Assembly (NCBI GenBank): GCA_010909725.1
Contig: JAACMV010000019.1
Span: forward strand, 930,001-994,000
Length of the DNA: 64,000 nt
Reading direction: 5' to 3'
Source of the DNA: Picochlorum sp. 'celeri'
Lineage: Eukaryota > Chlorophyta > Trebouxiophyceae
Shown: positions 10,121 to 20,478 of the stretch, in pieces
Position numbering within the stretch: the stretch's first letter is position 1
How the letters are laid out: each line of letters starts with the position of its first letter
The notes under the pieces: generated by a model
Told to the model about the DNA's origin: nothing
Database searches by the model: none
What the model saw: the letters and a program-made list of their open reading frames with translations, nothing else
Program-made: the position numbers and the translations under genes

Positions 10121-11057
10121 CTACTCATCCTTTACAGAAAATGATCGAAGGAAGGATGACCCACTGGATGCAGACTTGAAGCTATCCGATTTTGCATACC
10201 CAGCCGCAGGCGCAGCCTGCCCCTGTGTCTCCGCTCGCAGCCCCTGTCCCTCCATATTCTGACTCAGAGACTTCAAGAGCAACCCTTGCACATATCGAAC
10301 AACTCTGGATGCATTGGACGTCACCACATCTGACACAATCTGCTTGAAATGAGAAATTTTCGAATCCACCGTTGGCTCATAAAGATGAATATATGGCTTG
10401 GCATACTTTTCATACACATATTTGGTGCCCTCCAAATCATTCGCCCACAAGTAGCACGCAAATGCCAGTTTGAGGGAATAATAAAATGGAATAAAAAAGA
10501 GAAACGTGTCAGCAATCGGTTGCACAGCAGTAAACGCCGCAATGATCACCCTGCATCGATTCATACATATATACATAACCTCACATCATCTACCCTTTTG
10601 CGAATGACAAAAACATGACACGCACCAGTACTTGCACCAAAGCTTGAGCTTGTCAGGTTTCCCTCCACCCTCGACGTCTTTGAAACACAGATATGCTGGA
10701 TACACGTACCCAAGCACCTGCATTATGTCAAATATATGGTTTCATAAACAGGCACTCGTTATCATCTCATGACAGAAACGCAGCAGTTTTCTGCTGCGTT
10801 TAAACCGCACGCACCTGCAACAGGATTCTACACCCTGCGTCACCAATCATGGCGGCGTCTTTAACACTCTCACAACGTTTCAATTTCTTCAGAATTGAAG
10901 CATAAACGGCGGAAACGCCAACCACATGGGGTTGAGCACACACGTAGGATTCTTGCCAGTGTCCGCTTTCCTTAAAAGCAACATTAAAATATCGAATTGA
11001 CATATCCCGTGCCTTTTCTCGAACGTACTCTTGTAGGAAAAAAAAAACGGACACCAT
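10121..11057 (-). CDS. HVA22/REEP (TB2/DP1) family ER membrane-shaping protein
   Basis: Three exons: 11057-10815, 10717-10626 and 10550-10121. Introns of 97 and 75 nt both have GTGCGTG donors and ATGCAG acceptors, and the spliced length divides by three (254 residues). The joined middle reads VLGYVYPAYLCFKDVEGG, then LKLWCKYWVIIAAFTA and FFIPFYYSLKLAFACYLW, which is the TB2/DP1/HVA22 domain with its two hydrophobic hairpins. Proteins of this family bend tubular ER membranes. The last ~60 residues are Ser/Gly-rich. The N-terminus is less certain: the first codons include a T-rich stretch ending CCTACAAG that could be an acceptor. The 5' end lies 104 bp from the divergent GID8 gene. Confidence 0.85.
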
Positions 11058-11161
11058 AGACGACGAAATAGCTTCTCTGCCCCATGGTTGAGAACCGTAT
11101 TCAGTAGAGACCAGCTCATCCTTTTCTAGTAGTAGTTACAAACAAAGCATAGTTCTCGCTG
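11058..11161. promoter_or_regulatory. Shared 104-bp promoter of HVA22-like (-) and GID8 (+)
   Basis: Only 104 bases separate the two start codons, so both promoters must overlap or lie within the 5' ends. No TATA box or palindrome stands out. Confidence 0.45.
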
Positions 11162-12010
11162 ATGGAGCTCAAACGGGTATCCGAGCTTTTATCAAAAGAC
11201 TCATGGAGTTTTTCTTTGAAATCAGTCAAGCCGCCCACTGATTGGATGAATGCCTTGGTCATGAACTACCTGACCACCCAGGGACATGCAAGGGCAGCAG
11301 AGCAATTTCATATCGAAACTGGGACTCCGATGACGCTGAATCCAGAGGGGACTCGTATACGGACGAATATTCGACAATCAATTGAAAATGGCCGCCCAGA
11401 CGAGGCAATTGATAAAGTAGTGGATCTGAATCCAGAATTGTTAGAGGACAATCCAGAGCTGTTGTTTCGCTTGAAAAAGCAAGAATTTATCGAGCTCGTC
11501 GTCCAAGGGAAGACGGAAGAAGCATTAGAATTTGCTGAGCAAGAGCTCGCTGGGAGAGTGGAAGATAATGAATTCTTACTGAAAGAGTTGGAGACGGCAA
11601 TGGCACTCTTGTTGTTTGACAATCCCAGGGAGGGCCCTCTGTCATATCTTTCGGGCGAAGAATACAGGAAAGAAACAGCTGATCAGGTGAATGATGCAAT
11701 TTTATCGTCAGAGACCGATCAGGGGACGTCTCGACTCCCCAGACTGATTCATCTGCTCGCCTGGTGTCAAGAGAGGTGTACACATGCACCTCAGGTGCTG
11801 ACAACCAGAAAGCATGTTCCTAGGATTGAGATTGAGCCAGGAGCGTATGTTGAATATCACAATGAGTCAAATGAAGAGTATGATATGGAAATATCTGTGG
11901 GAGATCATGATGATGGTCCTCGGGGATCTGGTGATGGGGGAATCGTCACAGCGTTTGATGAAGTCATGGCAGATTTGGACCCTCGAACGAGAAGAAGGCC
12001 ATCGACATGA
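11162..12010 (+). CDS. GID8: GID8/TWA1-like subunit of the GID/CTLH ubiquitin ligase
   Basis: 282 residues, one exon. A LisH motif lies at about residues 29-55 (MNALVMNYLTTQGHARAAEQF). It is followed by a CTLH domain (residues ~74-130, including ENGRPDEAIDKV and NPELLFRLKKQEFIELV) and the CRA region with the family motif DNP--GPLSYL. GID8 is the scaffold that links RING and receptor subunits of the CTLH E3 complex, which degrades gluconeogenic enzymes in yeast and other targets in plants and animals. The C-terminal ~60 residues (after RKHVPRIEIEPG) are acidic and lineage-specific. Start ATG 11162 gives a normal family N-terminus. Confidence 0.92.
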   Translation: MELKRVSELLSKDSWSFSLKSVKPPTDWMNALVMNYLTTQGHARAAEQFHIETGTPMTLNPEGTRIRTNIRQSIENGRPDEAIDKVVDLNPELLEDNPELLFRLKKQEFIELVVQGKTEEALEFAEQELAGRVEDNEFLLKELETAMALLLFDNPREGPLSYLSGEEYRKETADQVNDAILSSETDQGTSRLPRLIHLLAWCQERCTHAPQVLTTRKHVPRIEIEPGAYVEYHNESNEEYDMEISVGDHDDGPRGSGDGGIVTAFDEVMADLDPRTRRRPST

Positions 12011-12096
12011 TGCTTCGTGTGTCGAAGGATGAGCAATGAATGAATGAATGAAACTGAGGCATGTCGTATGATACGGAGGGAGGAGATGTCGAGAGA

Positions 12097-12127
12097 GAAC
12101 CTTCTGGAACCTTGTTCTGGAACCTTC
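12097..12127 (+). promoter_or_regulatory. Heat-shock element of clpB
   Basis: A near-perfect array of alternating GAA and TTC units spaced by two bases: GAA 12097-12099, TTC 12102-12104, GAA 12107-12109, TTG 12112-12114, then TTC 12115-12117, GAA 12120-12122, TTC 12125-12127. This is the binding site of trimeric heat-shock factor. It sits 25 bp upstream of a TATA box and about 170 bp upstream of the ClpB start, so heat-inducible expression is expected. Confidence 0.85.
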
Positions 12128-12152
12128 GACAGGTGGGTGGGTGTCGTGCAAG

Positions 12153-12159
12153 TATAAAA
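12153..12159 (+). promoter_or_regulatory. TATA box of clpB
   Basis: TATAAAA in the context AGTATAAAAGGG, immediately downstream of the heat-shock element. Predicted transcription start is near 12185, giving a 5' UTR of about 110 nt. Confidence 0.75.
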
Positions 12160-12297
12160 GGGCCATCTCATCTTGCACCCAAACATAATTATTATTTTAT
12201 ACGACGTTCTTTATGGTATTATAGTACTATAATTATATAATTTTACGAACGAATAGACCGCATTCGGATACCAAGAGTGACGCTCACGGAAGTGGGT

Positions 12298-15273
12298 ATG
12301 GAATTACAACGTGGCAGTATGAACACCATTGGACGCCAAGCCTCATCCAGGCTGTCTCTAATGGTGAGAAATGTAGTTAAAAATCACAATGTAGTATCGG
12401 CAGGGGCATCTCGCGGGGTTATGGGCAAGCCACGGCACTTGTCTACGTGTCGAGTGCTTGCTCCACAAGCAGCGGGGTTGTGTGATTTGGGCAGGAGGCC
12501 TGTGCATGAGTTTTATGGAGGGGGTCTTGGGTTGCCAAAGGTATATGATATCAGGCCATTGCCAGGTAGACCGTTGCTTCGAACGTATGCGTCGGGTGGG
12601 AATAATAGTGGAAAGAGGATTACTCAGAATGACTATACAGAAAAGGCGTGGGAGGCGATCGTGTCTGCGCCAGAGATTGCGCGGTCGAACAGTCAGCAGA
12701 TTGTTGAAACAGAGCATTTGTTCAAGGCGTTGTTGGAGCAGCCGAATGGTTTGGCTCGCCGGATCTTGTCAAAAGCTGGTTTGAATCCCACACGTGTTTT
12801 GGACAAGACGGAAGCATTTGTGAAGAAGCAGCCAAAGGTGAGCGGAAATTATGAACAAGTCTTGGGACGGAGTTTAGAAAATTTGATTACAGAGGCTGAA
12901 CGGTTGAAGAAAAAGTGGAATGATGAGTATGTGAGTGTGGAAGAGTTGGTCATGGCCATGGTGGAAGATGCCAGGTTTGGTGCTGCTTTGTTCAAGGAGG
13001 AAGGGGTGACGGCGAGTAAATTAGAGGAGGTTATTATGGAGATTCGTGGTGGGCGTAATGTTCAGGACCAAGATCCTGAGGGAAAGTATGAGGCACTGTC
13101 CAAGTATGGTCGTGATTTGACTCAGGCTGCACGGGATGGTAAGCTAGATCCGGTTATTGGCCGCGATGATGAAGTCAGACGCTGTATTCAAATTCTGTCT
13201 AGAAGAACAAAGAATAACCCAGTGCTTATTGGAGAGCCTGGTGTCGGTAAAACTGCTGTTGCTGAGGGCCTGGCTCAGCGTATTGTACAAGGGGATGTTC
13301 CAGCCTCTTTACAAGGACGGTCCCTGGTATCCTTGGATATTGGAGCCTTGATAGCCGGAGCCAAATATCGTGGAGAATTTGAGGAACGATTGAAATCGGT
13401 TATTAAAGAAGTTCAGGACAGCCAAGGGCAGGTGGTGCTCTTTATTGATGAAATCCACACCATTGTTGGTGCTGGGAAAGGAGAAGGAGCCATGGATGCA
13501 GGCAATTTGCTCAAACCAATGCTTGCACGTGGCGAGCTTCGATGCATTGGAGCGACAACGCTGGATGAGTTTAGAGAAAATATTGAGAAAGATCCAGCAT
13601 TGGAGAGGCGCTTCCAGCAGGTGTTTGTCGATCAACCGTCTGTTCCAGATACAATTTCAATCCTTCGAGGATTGAGGGAGCGATATGAGCTGCATCATGG
13701 TGTCAAAATTACCGATTCAGCTCTTGTAGAAGCCGCAACACTTAGTGATAGGTATATTGCAGACAGATTCCTGCCAGATAAGGCAATTGATTTGGTGGAT
13801 GAGGCTGCTGCAAAGCTTAAAATGGAGATGACATCCAAGCCCAGTGCTTTGGATGAAGTTGACAGGCGAGTTGTGCAGCTTGAAATGGAAAAATTGAGTC
13901 TTCAAAAGGCAGCTCCAACTGATAGAGGCGCTGCTAGCAGGCTGGATTCCATCAACTCTGAGATTGAGTCATTAAAAGCAAAGCAGGCAGAATTGTCTGA
14001 ACGTTGGGAAGCTGAAAGGGAGGATATGGCCAAAGTGCAACGATTAAGAGGAGAAATTGATCGCGTGAATATCGAAATTCAGCAAGCAGAGAGGGATTAT
14101 GATCTGAACAGGGCTGCTGAATTAAAGTATGGAACTGTGCTGGAGCTCCAGAAAGAACTGGAGCAGGCCGAGTACGAGCTCAACAATGCAGAGAGAGGAG
14201 AAAAGAGAATGCTTCATCCAGAAGTGACAGAAGCAGATATCGGTGAGATTGTTGCCAAATGGACTGGAATCCCAGTATCCAAATTGATGGCATCTGATAG
14301 GGAGAAACTGTTGCATCTTGCCGATGAACTTCACCAAAGAGTCGTGGGACAAGACGAAGCCGTTGACGCAGTGTCAGATGCTATTCAAAGATCAAGAGCA
14401 GGATTGTCTGATCCTAATCGACCCATTGCATCCTTCATGTTCTTGGGCCCAACTGGTGTGGGTAAGACAGAGTTGGCCAAGACATTGGCAGAGTATATGT
14501 TCAACACTGAAGCAGCTATGATCAGAATTGATATGTCGGAATATATGGAAAAACATACTGTTAGTAGACTTGTCGGAGCACCGCCTGGATATGTAGGATA
14601 TGAGGAGGGTGGTCAGCTTACAGAAGCAGTTCGCCGCAGACCCTATGCTGTCATCCTCTTTGATGAGATTGAAAAAGCGCATGGCGACGTTTTCAATATT
14701 TTGCTTCAGATTCTAGATGATGGAAGAGTGACAGATTCTCAAGGCCGAGTCGTGAACTTTAAGAATGCCGTCATCATCCTCACATCAAACATTGGCTCTG
14801 CATCCATCCTGGAGGCTATGGAAACCAACCCTGACACTGTCAAAGAAAGGGTCACAGATCAAGTACGCATGCACTTTAGACCAGAATTCATCAACAGAAT
14901 CGACGAGTTCATCATCTTCCAAGGGCTCAAGAAGGAACAGATCAAGAATATTGTTCGCCTCCAGGCCAACAGGGTCCAGGAGCGTTTGAATGAGAAGAAG
15001 ATGACAATGACCATTGAAGACTCTGCCATGGATTACCTTGCAGAACGTGGATATGATCCAGCATTTGGCGCTAGACCTGTGAAGCGTGTTGTTCAGCAAG
15101 AACTCGAGACAGCCCTTGCCAAGGGAATCCTGCGGGGTGACTTTGGCGAAGGTGATGCCGTGAGAGTGTCTGCAGAGGGTGGAGCTGATGCTTCATGCTT
15201 GGTCATCTCACGTGTCGGAGATGAAAGTAAGAGGGTTGAAGAATATCCTAATACAGCAGAGATTGCACCATAA
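12298..15273 (+). CDS. clpB: ClpB/Hsp78-type disaggregase, organelle-targeted
   Basis: AAA+ chaperone that, with Hsp70, extracts polypeptides from aggregates. 991 residues from ATG 12298; upstream the frame continues only to a GTG at 12277. A ~100-residue basic leader suggests mitochondrial (Hsp78-like) or plastid import. The Clp N domain follows, then AAA-1 with Walker A GEPGVGKT (near residue 312) and Walker B LFIDEIH. A coiled middle domain (~residues 530-660) marks ClpB rather than ClpA/C. AAA-2 has Walker A GPTGVGKT (near 717) and Walker B ILFDEIE. GARPVKR near the C-terminus is the sensor-2 region. Single exon. The promoter carries a heat-shock element and TATA box, and a TGTAA poly(A) signal follows at 15295-15299. 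Confidence 0.95.
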   Translation: MELQRGSMNTIGRQASSRLSLMVRNVVKNHNVVSAGASRGVMGKPRHLSTCRVLAPQAAGLCDLGRRPVHEFYGGGLGLPKVYDIRPLPGRPLLRTYASGGNNSGKRITQNDYTEKAWEAIVSAPEIARSNSQQIVETEHLFKALLEQPNGLARRILSKAGLNPTRVLDKTEAFVKKQPKVSGNYEQVLGRSLENLITEAERLKKKWNDEYVSVEELVMAMVEDARFGAALFKEEGVTASKLEEVIMEIRGGRNVQDQDPEGKYEALSKYGRDLTQAARDGKLDPVIGRDDEVRRCIQILSRRTKNNPVLIGEPGVGKTAVAEGLAQRIVQGDVPASLQGRSLVSLDIGALIAGAKYRGEFEERLKSVIKEVQDSQGQVVLFIDEIHTIVGAGKGEGAMDAGNLLKPMLARGELRCIGATTLDEFRENIEKDPALERRFQQVFVDQPSVPDTISILRGLRERYELHHGVKITDSALVEAATLSDRYIADRFLPDKAIDLVDEAAAKLKMEMTSKPSALDEVDRRVVQLEMEKLSLQKAAPTDRGAASRLDSINSEIESLKAKQAELSERWEAEREDMAKVQRLRGEIDRVNIEIQQAERDYDLNRAAELKYGTVLELQKELEQAEYELNNAERGEKRMLHPEVTEADIGEIVAKWTGIPVSKLMASDREKLLHLADELHQRVVGQDEAVDAVSDAIQRSRAGLSDPNRPIASFMFLGPTGVGKTELAKTLAEYMFNTEAAMIRIDMSEYMEKHTVSRLVGAPPGYVGYEEGGQLTEAVRRRPYAVILFDEIEKAHGDVFNILLQILDDGRVTDSQGRVVNFKNAVIILTSNIGSASILEAMETNPDTVKERVTDQVRMHFRPEFINRIDEFIIFQGLKKEQIKNIVRLQANRVQERLNEKKMTMTIEDSAMDYLAERGYDPAFGARPVKRVVQQELETALAKGILRGDFGEGDAVRVSAEGGADASCLVISRVGDESKRVEEYPNTAEIAP

Positions 15274-15294
15274 TTTTGTGATTGAGTTTTGCCA

Positions 15295-15299
15295 TGTAA
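15295..15299 (+). terminator. TGTAA poly(A) signal of clpB
   Basis: TGTAA 22 nt after the stop codon, matching the chlorophyte poly(A) signal seen behind many genes here. Confidence 0.6.
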
Positions 15300-15658
15300 C
15301 TTGCCAACAGCAACAGTCCTGATTGATCAAGGCCCACTTGAATCAAAAGAATCCGATCTTATCTTTTTTGAGAAGATCTTCCCATTGGGCGGGCTACTCT
15401 TCTCTCTTCATGACAACCCGCAATCGTCCTCACCTCTAGCGTATATATTTAATGGCATTAAACCAGTAGCTCGTATACTTTGAAATAGATAGAGTGCTTG
15501 GAATACAAGATCGCCTGGAATAACAGTCTGTTCAGATACGACAGGAAATAACACAAAGGCGTCGTATCTCTCAGCAGCTGCCCTGGATTTCTGTAGATAT
15601 AACTTTAAAAAATTAATAAACTATTTAATATTCTAAAACAAACTGATACGCGCTAGGG
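15300..15658. other. Intergenic region upstream of the HPt gene
   Basis: No coding content recognised. A TATA-like TATATATT lies near 15442, and the last 60 bases before the ATG are very AT-rich. Confidence 0.45.
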
Positions 15659-16158
15659 ATGGGGGATACAGGTTGTGGTGGGCAGGACCTTGAAAATTTG
15701 GTACAGCACGCCGTTGAACAGGGGATTCTGGACGATCAATTCATTCAGCTTCGCAATCTTCAGGTATGAAAGGGTGTTTTAGCGCTGCGGTTGGGCGTGT
15801 GGCGTTACGGTTTATGTCTGTGTGTGTGCAGGATGATTCCAATCCTGATTTTGTAAAGGATCTTATTGGATTGTATTACTCGGATGCATCGGGTAAGATT
15901 AACACCATTCAGCAGATGCTGAAAGGGGATGAGATTGATTTTCAGCACCTGGATGCGATTGTGCATCAATTCAAAGGTAGCAGTGCTAGTTTTGGAGCCT
16001 CTGAGATGACAAAAACATGCATCGAATTTCGAGATGCTTGTCAGAGTAATGATGCAGAGAGATGCAGATATATATGTGGATGTATGAATACTGCGTATGT
16101 GAGATTGCAGGATATACTAAAGGAGTTTGAGAGGTTGGAACAGCTCCAAAAATCATAA
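15659..16158 (+). CDS. Histidine-containing phosphotransfer protein (plant AHP type)
   Basis: 143 residues from two exons, 15659-15763 and 15832-16158, with a 68-nt intron (GTATGAAA..GTGTGCAG) joined in phase 0. The joined protein reads FIQLRNLQDDSNPDFV, matching the start of plant AHP proteins. The phospho-accepting His is in the signature VHQFKGSSASFGA at residue 80. HPt proteins relay phosphate from a hybrid sensor histidine kinase to response regulators, in plants during cytokinin signalling. The whole protein is a single four-helix HPt domain, as expected for a free-standing phosphotransmitter. It ends 78 bp from the convergent COG5 stop, with TGTAA at 16221-16225. Confidence 0.93.
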
Positions 16159-16236
16159 CGGATGATGTGAATCAATGAATGAAAGTTACGAATTCTTTAC
16201 ACTATATTGTGATTCTTTCTTGTAATATGAGATATG

Positions 16237-18655
16237 TTACAACGATGATAATATGTTCAACATGATTTGTACAACGGGTGGTTGTGACTCGAGTTTTGCA
16301 CTGCCAGCCCTTAGTGTGGATTCTATACACTGTAGCACTTCCTGCTGAGAATGGTCCTCAACCCACGTGGAATATTGTAATGGTGTAAGCTTATTTTTGG
16401 CATACGGGGACTCTATTGTTGGTGGACACAAGGAGAAGAGGTGGTGGAGAATGGCCACCTTGGGGAGTGCTTGTAGGATGGAAGCTTGCTGTGACTCCAG
16501 AGTTGTGATATCGTCAATGAACAAAAGTCGTCTAAACGCCTTGAGGGACAAAATAGGTCCTGAAAGAACTCCTTTTCCTGTCTTACTGATCGATATGAGG
16601 TGATGCTCCAAAGCACTCTCGAACTCTGCTGCATCCTTGGCAATCTGCAACCGCCCAGGATTGGTTATTGGTCTCACAAGGCAAATTTGATCAATCCAAC
16701 AGGATATCAGGCGACCACAGAGTGAGTGAATCATCAACTCAGTCACTGACGGTATTCCTGTTGATCCTAGAGTCAGCAAGCATTTTGATAGAAATTCCTG
16801 GCGGAATGAATGCAAATTGCTGTCAAGTTCCTGAATGTAGGATGATGCTTCTGCGACATTGGACTCCGATCCATCCTCAGCGCCAAAGTTGAGTGAATGA
16901 ACCTTCTTTATCACTGATTCGAATTGGTCAGCTCGTGATTTGAATATTGGTTGCAAAAGTTCTTGTGTACACTGCCGGACAACATCTGCAGGACCCTCCA
17001 ATGCCTTTGCAGCTTTTGGAGGCAGTCTCCCTTGGATAATCACTATCGTCTTGAATATATCCTCCAAAGATTTACCTATTGCCAAATTCCTTGATTGACC
17101 TGCGTTGCACGGGCCGCTTGCCGTCAACAATCCAGAGTCTGCACCCATTTCTCTTGCCTGAGATGAAATGGTCAACAGCACTGTACCAATGACCGCCGTC
17201 GTCATATTCATCAACCTTTCACCACCATGCTGCCCTTGTTTAATTTCTTCATGGAACCTCGCTGCAAGTGACTGTAAGTCCACCTGCGATGGCAATGCTC
17301 TGCTTCCTGCACCAGGAAAGGCTGCCGTGGCAATATTGTCTAATCGTGCCTGGACATTAAGCAGATACTCCGACTCTACCGTTGACAACGCATCGTAATA
17401 CTTTTCAATTTTATCTTCGGATAACGTCGTCCTTCGTCCTTCATTCGTCTCCTTCAGAACAACCCCTAGGGTGCTCTCAAACATGCCTGCCAGTCGAGGG
17501 TACCCACTCAACAGAGCATCCTTCACAATACCACTCCGCAACCCCATGGTTGCATCTATAACATCTCGTATCCCTTGAATACACCTATTCCTGCAACATG
17601 CAATGCATATTAGCGTGGCGCCACATCATGAAAGACAAGTATGAAAACACGTACCAGAATGTATCAAATGGCATAGTCACCGCCTCTCTATCCTCCTGAA
17701 CCAAATCAATGAATCTCTGGTGCGAAAGAGGATCTTTCTTTATCAATAACACTTTCTGAAGATACCATGCAGATAAAATCGACTCTTTGAAATCCTCCAT
17801 TGCCTTTCCCACCTGTTCCCACAGGACCTTCTGACCTGCCTGTGTTGACATCTGACCAAACGCTGGGACTCCTTTACTGGACAATTTCTTCGCATCTAAA
17901 GCATTCATAAACGACTTTTTAACTCTCTGAGTCATCCTCTCTATCTGCTCCTCCAAACACGGCTTCAATTCTTGCAAGTTAAACAGTGCCTGCAATGCCC
18001 CTCCAATATCCACCTGACTCCTCGCATCCACCCCAGATTGCAACAATGACACCAACTTCTGATGTATTATCTGTTTTGATTCTTCAACAAACTGATTATT
18101 TTCTTCGCAAACACGAATCCCGGTCAAATCCACCTCCTCACGGAGCGTCCGTGCCTCAGACAACAGCCTTGCTAATTTCGACAAATCCAGCAAATCGAGT
18201 GTATCCGACTCCATCTCAGTACGAATCCGCTGCACCAACTTGATCTGAGTCGTCGTTTGTCTCAGTAAATCAATCGTGCGATACATATTTGACAACTGAA
18301 CAGTCTTCAAGGACAGCTTGCCGTACGGTTCGGACACCTCTGCCCTCACCCTCGCTGCTACCGTCTGAAGCGACCGAACAGACAAGAATAACTTTTGAAA
18401 TTCATGACTTGAACTTTTAAATGCATTCGTTTGCTCTAATAAGAGACCCTTGTTGTCCAGCGCAAGAGATTTGATTTGTTGGTCTAGAGCGTCAATGGAA
18501 GCTTGCAGTCGATCAATCTCCTCTTGAGGTGATGTCTTACGATCTGAAAGAGCTTTACTTGCAAATTCTGTGGCATCAAAGGGTCCTTGGAACCGAGCAT
18601 CGTGAAGCACGTGATCCACCTTATGAGAAGGCACATCCTGTGTCGTTTCCACCAT
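16237..18655 (-). CDS. COG5: Conserved oligomeric Golgi complex subunit 5
   Basis: Tethering factor of the lobe B half of the COG complex, acting in retrograde intra-Golgi vesicle transport. Exons 18655-17655 and 17590-16237; the 64-nt intron (GTACGTG..TTGCAG) completes a Trp codon, giving TFWNRCIQGI. Family features are RVRAEVSEPYGKL, GGALQALFNLQELKP and LQKVLLIKKDPLSHQRFI. Most of the protein is predicted helical. The frame stays open to ATG 18751, but those 32 codons are AT-rich and unlike the family, and resemble the AT-rich promoters seen before other starts here, so I prefer 18655. The stop codon is part of a TGTAA pentamer, so 3' processing must occur very close to the stop. Confidence 0.85.
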
Positions 18656-18746
18656 CCTTTGTATTCTAAGATATCTATGATACAGTATTACTATAAATTT
18701 AAATGGATTGAATGCCTCATTGGGGTCGATTTCTAACATCTGTGGG

Positions 18747-18788
18747 ATCATCTCTCCAGAGTGAAATCATCTCTCCTAGAGAGATGAT
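18747..18788. repeat. Direct and inverted repeat of ATCATCTCTCC
   Basis: ATCATCTCTCC occurs at 18747-18757 and again at 18766-18776. The second copy forms a perfect 10-bp stem with GAGAGATGAT at 18779-18788 across a 3-nt loop. It lies between the end of the plastid-targeted protein gene and the start of COG5 (both minus strand), so it may act in the COG5 promoter or the 3' end of the upstream gene. Confidence 0.7.
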
Positions 18789-18801
18789 GCCATGGATCAA
18801 T

Positions 18802-19415
18802 TCACATGGGAATCATAGGGTCCACCGTGGGTTCACTAAGCAATTCCATAGGATCAATATACTGGGGGACACCGGTCGATGGAGATCCTGAGTGCACAAA
18901 TAAATCACCAAACACACTGTAGACAAGACCAAAGGCAACCAAAACAAAAAGAATAAAGGGGCCAAAGGCAAAGGCGAATGATGCTCCCAACTGGAGCAGT
19001 TGGCTCGCTCGTGGTATAAGACCTTCCAATCCTTCGCTGTTCAAGTTCCTAGATCGCTGCAATTGGTCGTCCTCAGTCTTGGATGAGGCAAAGGCAGGTG
19101 GGGGCAACACACTCGGTCTGACAGTCGCCTGAGGGTCTTTAATATCCTCCAAGCTTGAAATATTACGCTTTTCTAATTCTTTTCTAAACAAATCGCCAAT
19201 CTGATCGTCCTCAGGGCTCTCTTCAGGGGTGGCTACATGTGGTAGGACATGTCAGTTCAACGATCCTTTGATCCTTTTCATCTTCAATCGATACACGTAC
19301 CCCTTGTTCTATGTATTGGTTTCAAATTACACCTTTTTAGTGGCGTATATACAGTAGGATGGAACCTGGAGTGGCCCAGGTGCAATTTCGTAGACATTGG
19401 ATGACATGTCGTCAT
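18802..19415 (-). CDS. Predicted plastid-targeted single-TM protein, function unknown
   Basis: Two exons, 19415-19301 and 19232-18802, with a 68-nt intron (GTACGTG..CATGTAG). Joined length divides by three (181 residues). Exon 1 encodes a basic, Ser/Thr-rich leader with no acidic residue, typical of a chloroplast transit peptide. The body has an acidic linker (EESPEDDQIGDLF), a Pro-rich part and one hydrophobic helix (FGPFILFVLVAFGLVYSVFG). The tail contains YIDPMELLSEPTVDP, which looks conserved but which I cannot assign. The start lies only 25 bp from the stop of the endonuclease III gene on the same strand, so its promoter must overlap that gene. ATG 19397 is an alternative start. Confidence 0.7.
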
Positions 19416-19440
19416 GATTACACGAATTCTACAGCACGTT

Positions 19441-20478
19441 TCAGTTCTTTTTCTTCTTGGAATTATTTTGTTCTTTCTGTTTCTGTTGGGTTCTCTTCCT
19501 ACCGCCACTATTGGTTGTATTCGATGATGACACTTTGTTGTACGGATGGACAGCAGCCCATGAACAGATTGGGCATGTATTCGGATCATGACTCCTCGCA
19601 GGGCACAGCTCCCTTCCAAAATAAATGATTTGTAGATGAAGGCTATTCCATGACTCTTTGGGGAACAAGTACTTGAGATCGGCTTCTGTCTGCTCCACAG
19701 AAGATCCATCTGTGAGTCCCCAGCGCTGCGCCAGTCTGTGAATGTGTGTATCGACCGGGAATGCCGGCTCACCATGTACTTGTGACATGACCACACTAGC
19801 AGTTTTATGTCCTACTCCAGGCAATGCTTCCAATTCTTCGTATGTTTTGGGGACAATGCCATCATGTTCCTCCATGAGCTGGATGGAGAGACCTTTGAGA
19901 TTCTTTGCCTTTGTGGGCGCAAGCCCAAGCGTTGCAATTATATTCTGAATATCTTTGACATCACATTTCGACATCGACTCCGCGTCTGGTCCTATCGCAA
20001 ATAGCGCTGGGGTGACCTCGTTCACCTTGATATCTGTGGTCTGTGCTGACAACACCACAGCACACAGGAGCTGGAAGCCAGACCCGTGATGTAATGGTAT
20101 GGGTGGATTTGGATACAATGCATTGAGTCTTTTTGCTATTTCTAACGCTTTTGGCCGCAGCGTCGCTTCATGTGTCCTGACATTGATGGAGACAGGTTTC
20201 TCAACCACCTTTTTCATGCTCACCTTTTTCTTCTTTTCCGTGGGAATGGGAGATGATGTATATTCAAACGTGGTACGCACGCGTGTAGAAGAGACACCTC
20301 GCCTCTGATCGATCAGTCTTGAGCTATGTGGGTGGTTTCTTCGTTTGAACCCAAGTGGCACTGATACTCCCAAGTTTCTCCCAACAGGTCTCCTCAAAAA
20401 CAATCGCTGATACACTGCGTTGTATATATGTCCTCCGAGTCGGATAAAACTCTCAAATCGCCCTCCCCGGGAAAACAT
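19441..20478 (-). CDS. Endonuclease III-like DNA glycosylase (Nth), organelle-targeted
   Basis: Removes oxidised pyrimidines and cleaves the abasic site. 345 residues. The first ~90 are basic and Ser/Arg-rich with no homology to Nth, suggesting import into plastid or mitochondrion. The helix-hairpin-helix LEALPGVGHKTA carries the catalytic Lys, and VDTHIHRLAQRWG carries the catalytic Asp. The iron-sulphur region is unusual: the Cys pattern is C-x9-C-x2-C (LCPARSHDPNTCPIC) and no fourth Cys follows at the usual spacing. The C-terminal tail is basic and Asn/Lys/Gln-rich. Single exon; the start is supported by ATG 20478. It is divergent from the eL15 gene. Confidence 0.88.
   Translation of the reverse strand: MFSRGGRFESFIRLGGHIYNAVYQRLFLRRPVGRNLGVSVPLGFKRRNHPHSSRLIDQRRGVSSTRVRTTFEYTSSPIPTEKKKKVSMKKVVEKPVSINVRTHEATLRPKALEIAKRLNALYPNPPIPLHHGSGFQLLCAVVLSAQTTDIKVNEVTPALFAIGPDAESMSKCDVKDIQNIIATLGLAPTKAKNLKGLSIQLMEEHDGIVPKTYEELEALPGVGHKTASVVMSQVHGEPAFPVDTHIHRLAQRWGLTDGSSVEQTEADLKYLFPKESWNSLHLQIIYFGRELCPARSHDPNTCPICSWAAVHPYNKVSSSNTTNSGGRKRTQQKQKEQNNSKKKKN

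Noticed and set aside
18656..18751. 32-codon N-terminal extension of COG5
   Set aside because: AT-rich and unlike COG5; resembles promoter DNA before other genes. ATG 18655 fits the family better.
19284..19796. 170-codon frame overlapping the end of endonuclease III
   Set aside because: Only its last part is real, as exon 1 of the plastid-targeted one-TM protein; the rest is an out-of-frame shadow of Nth.
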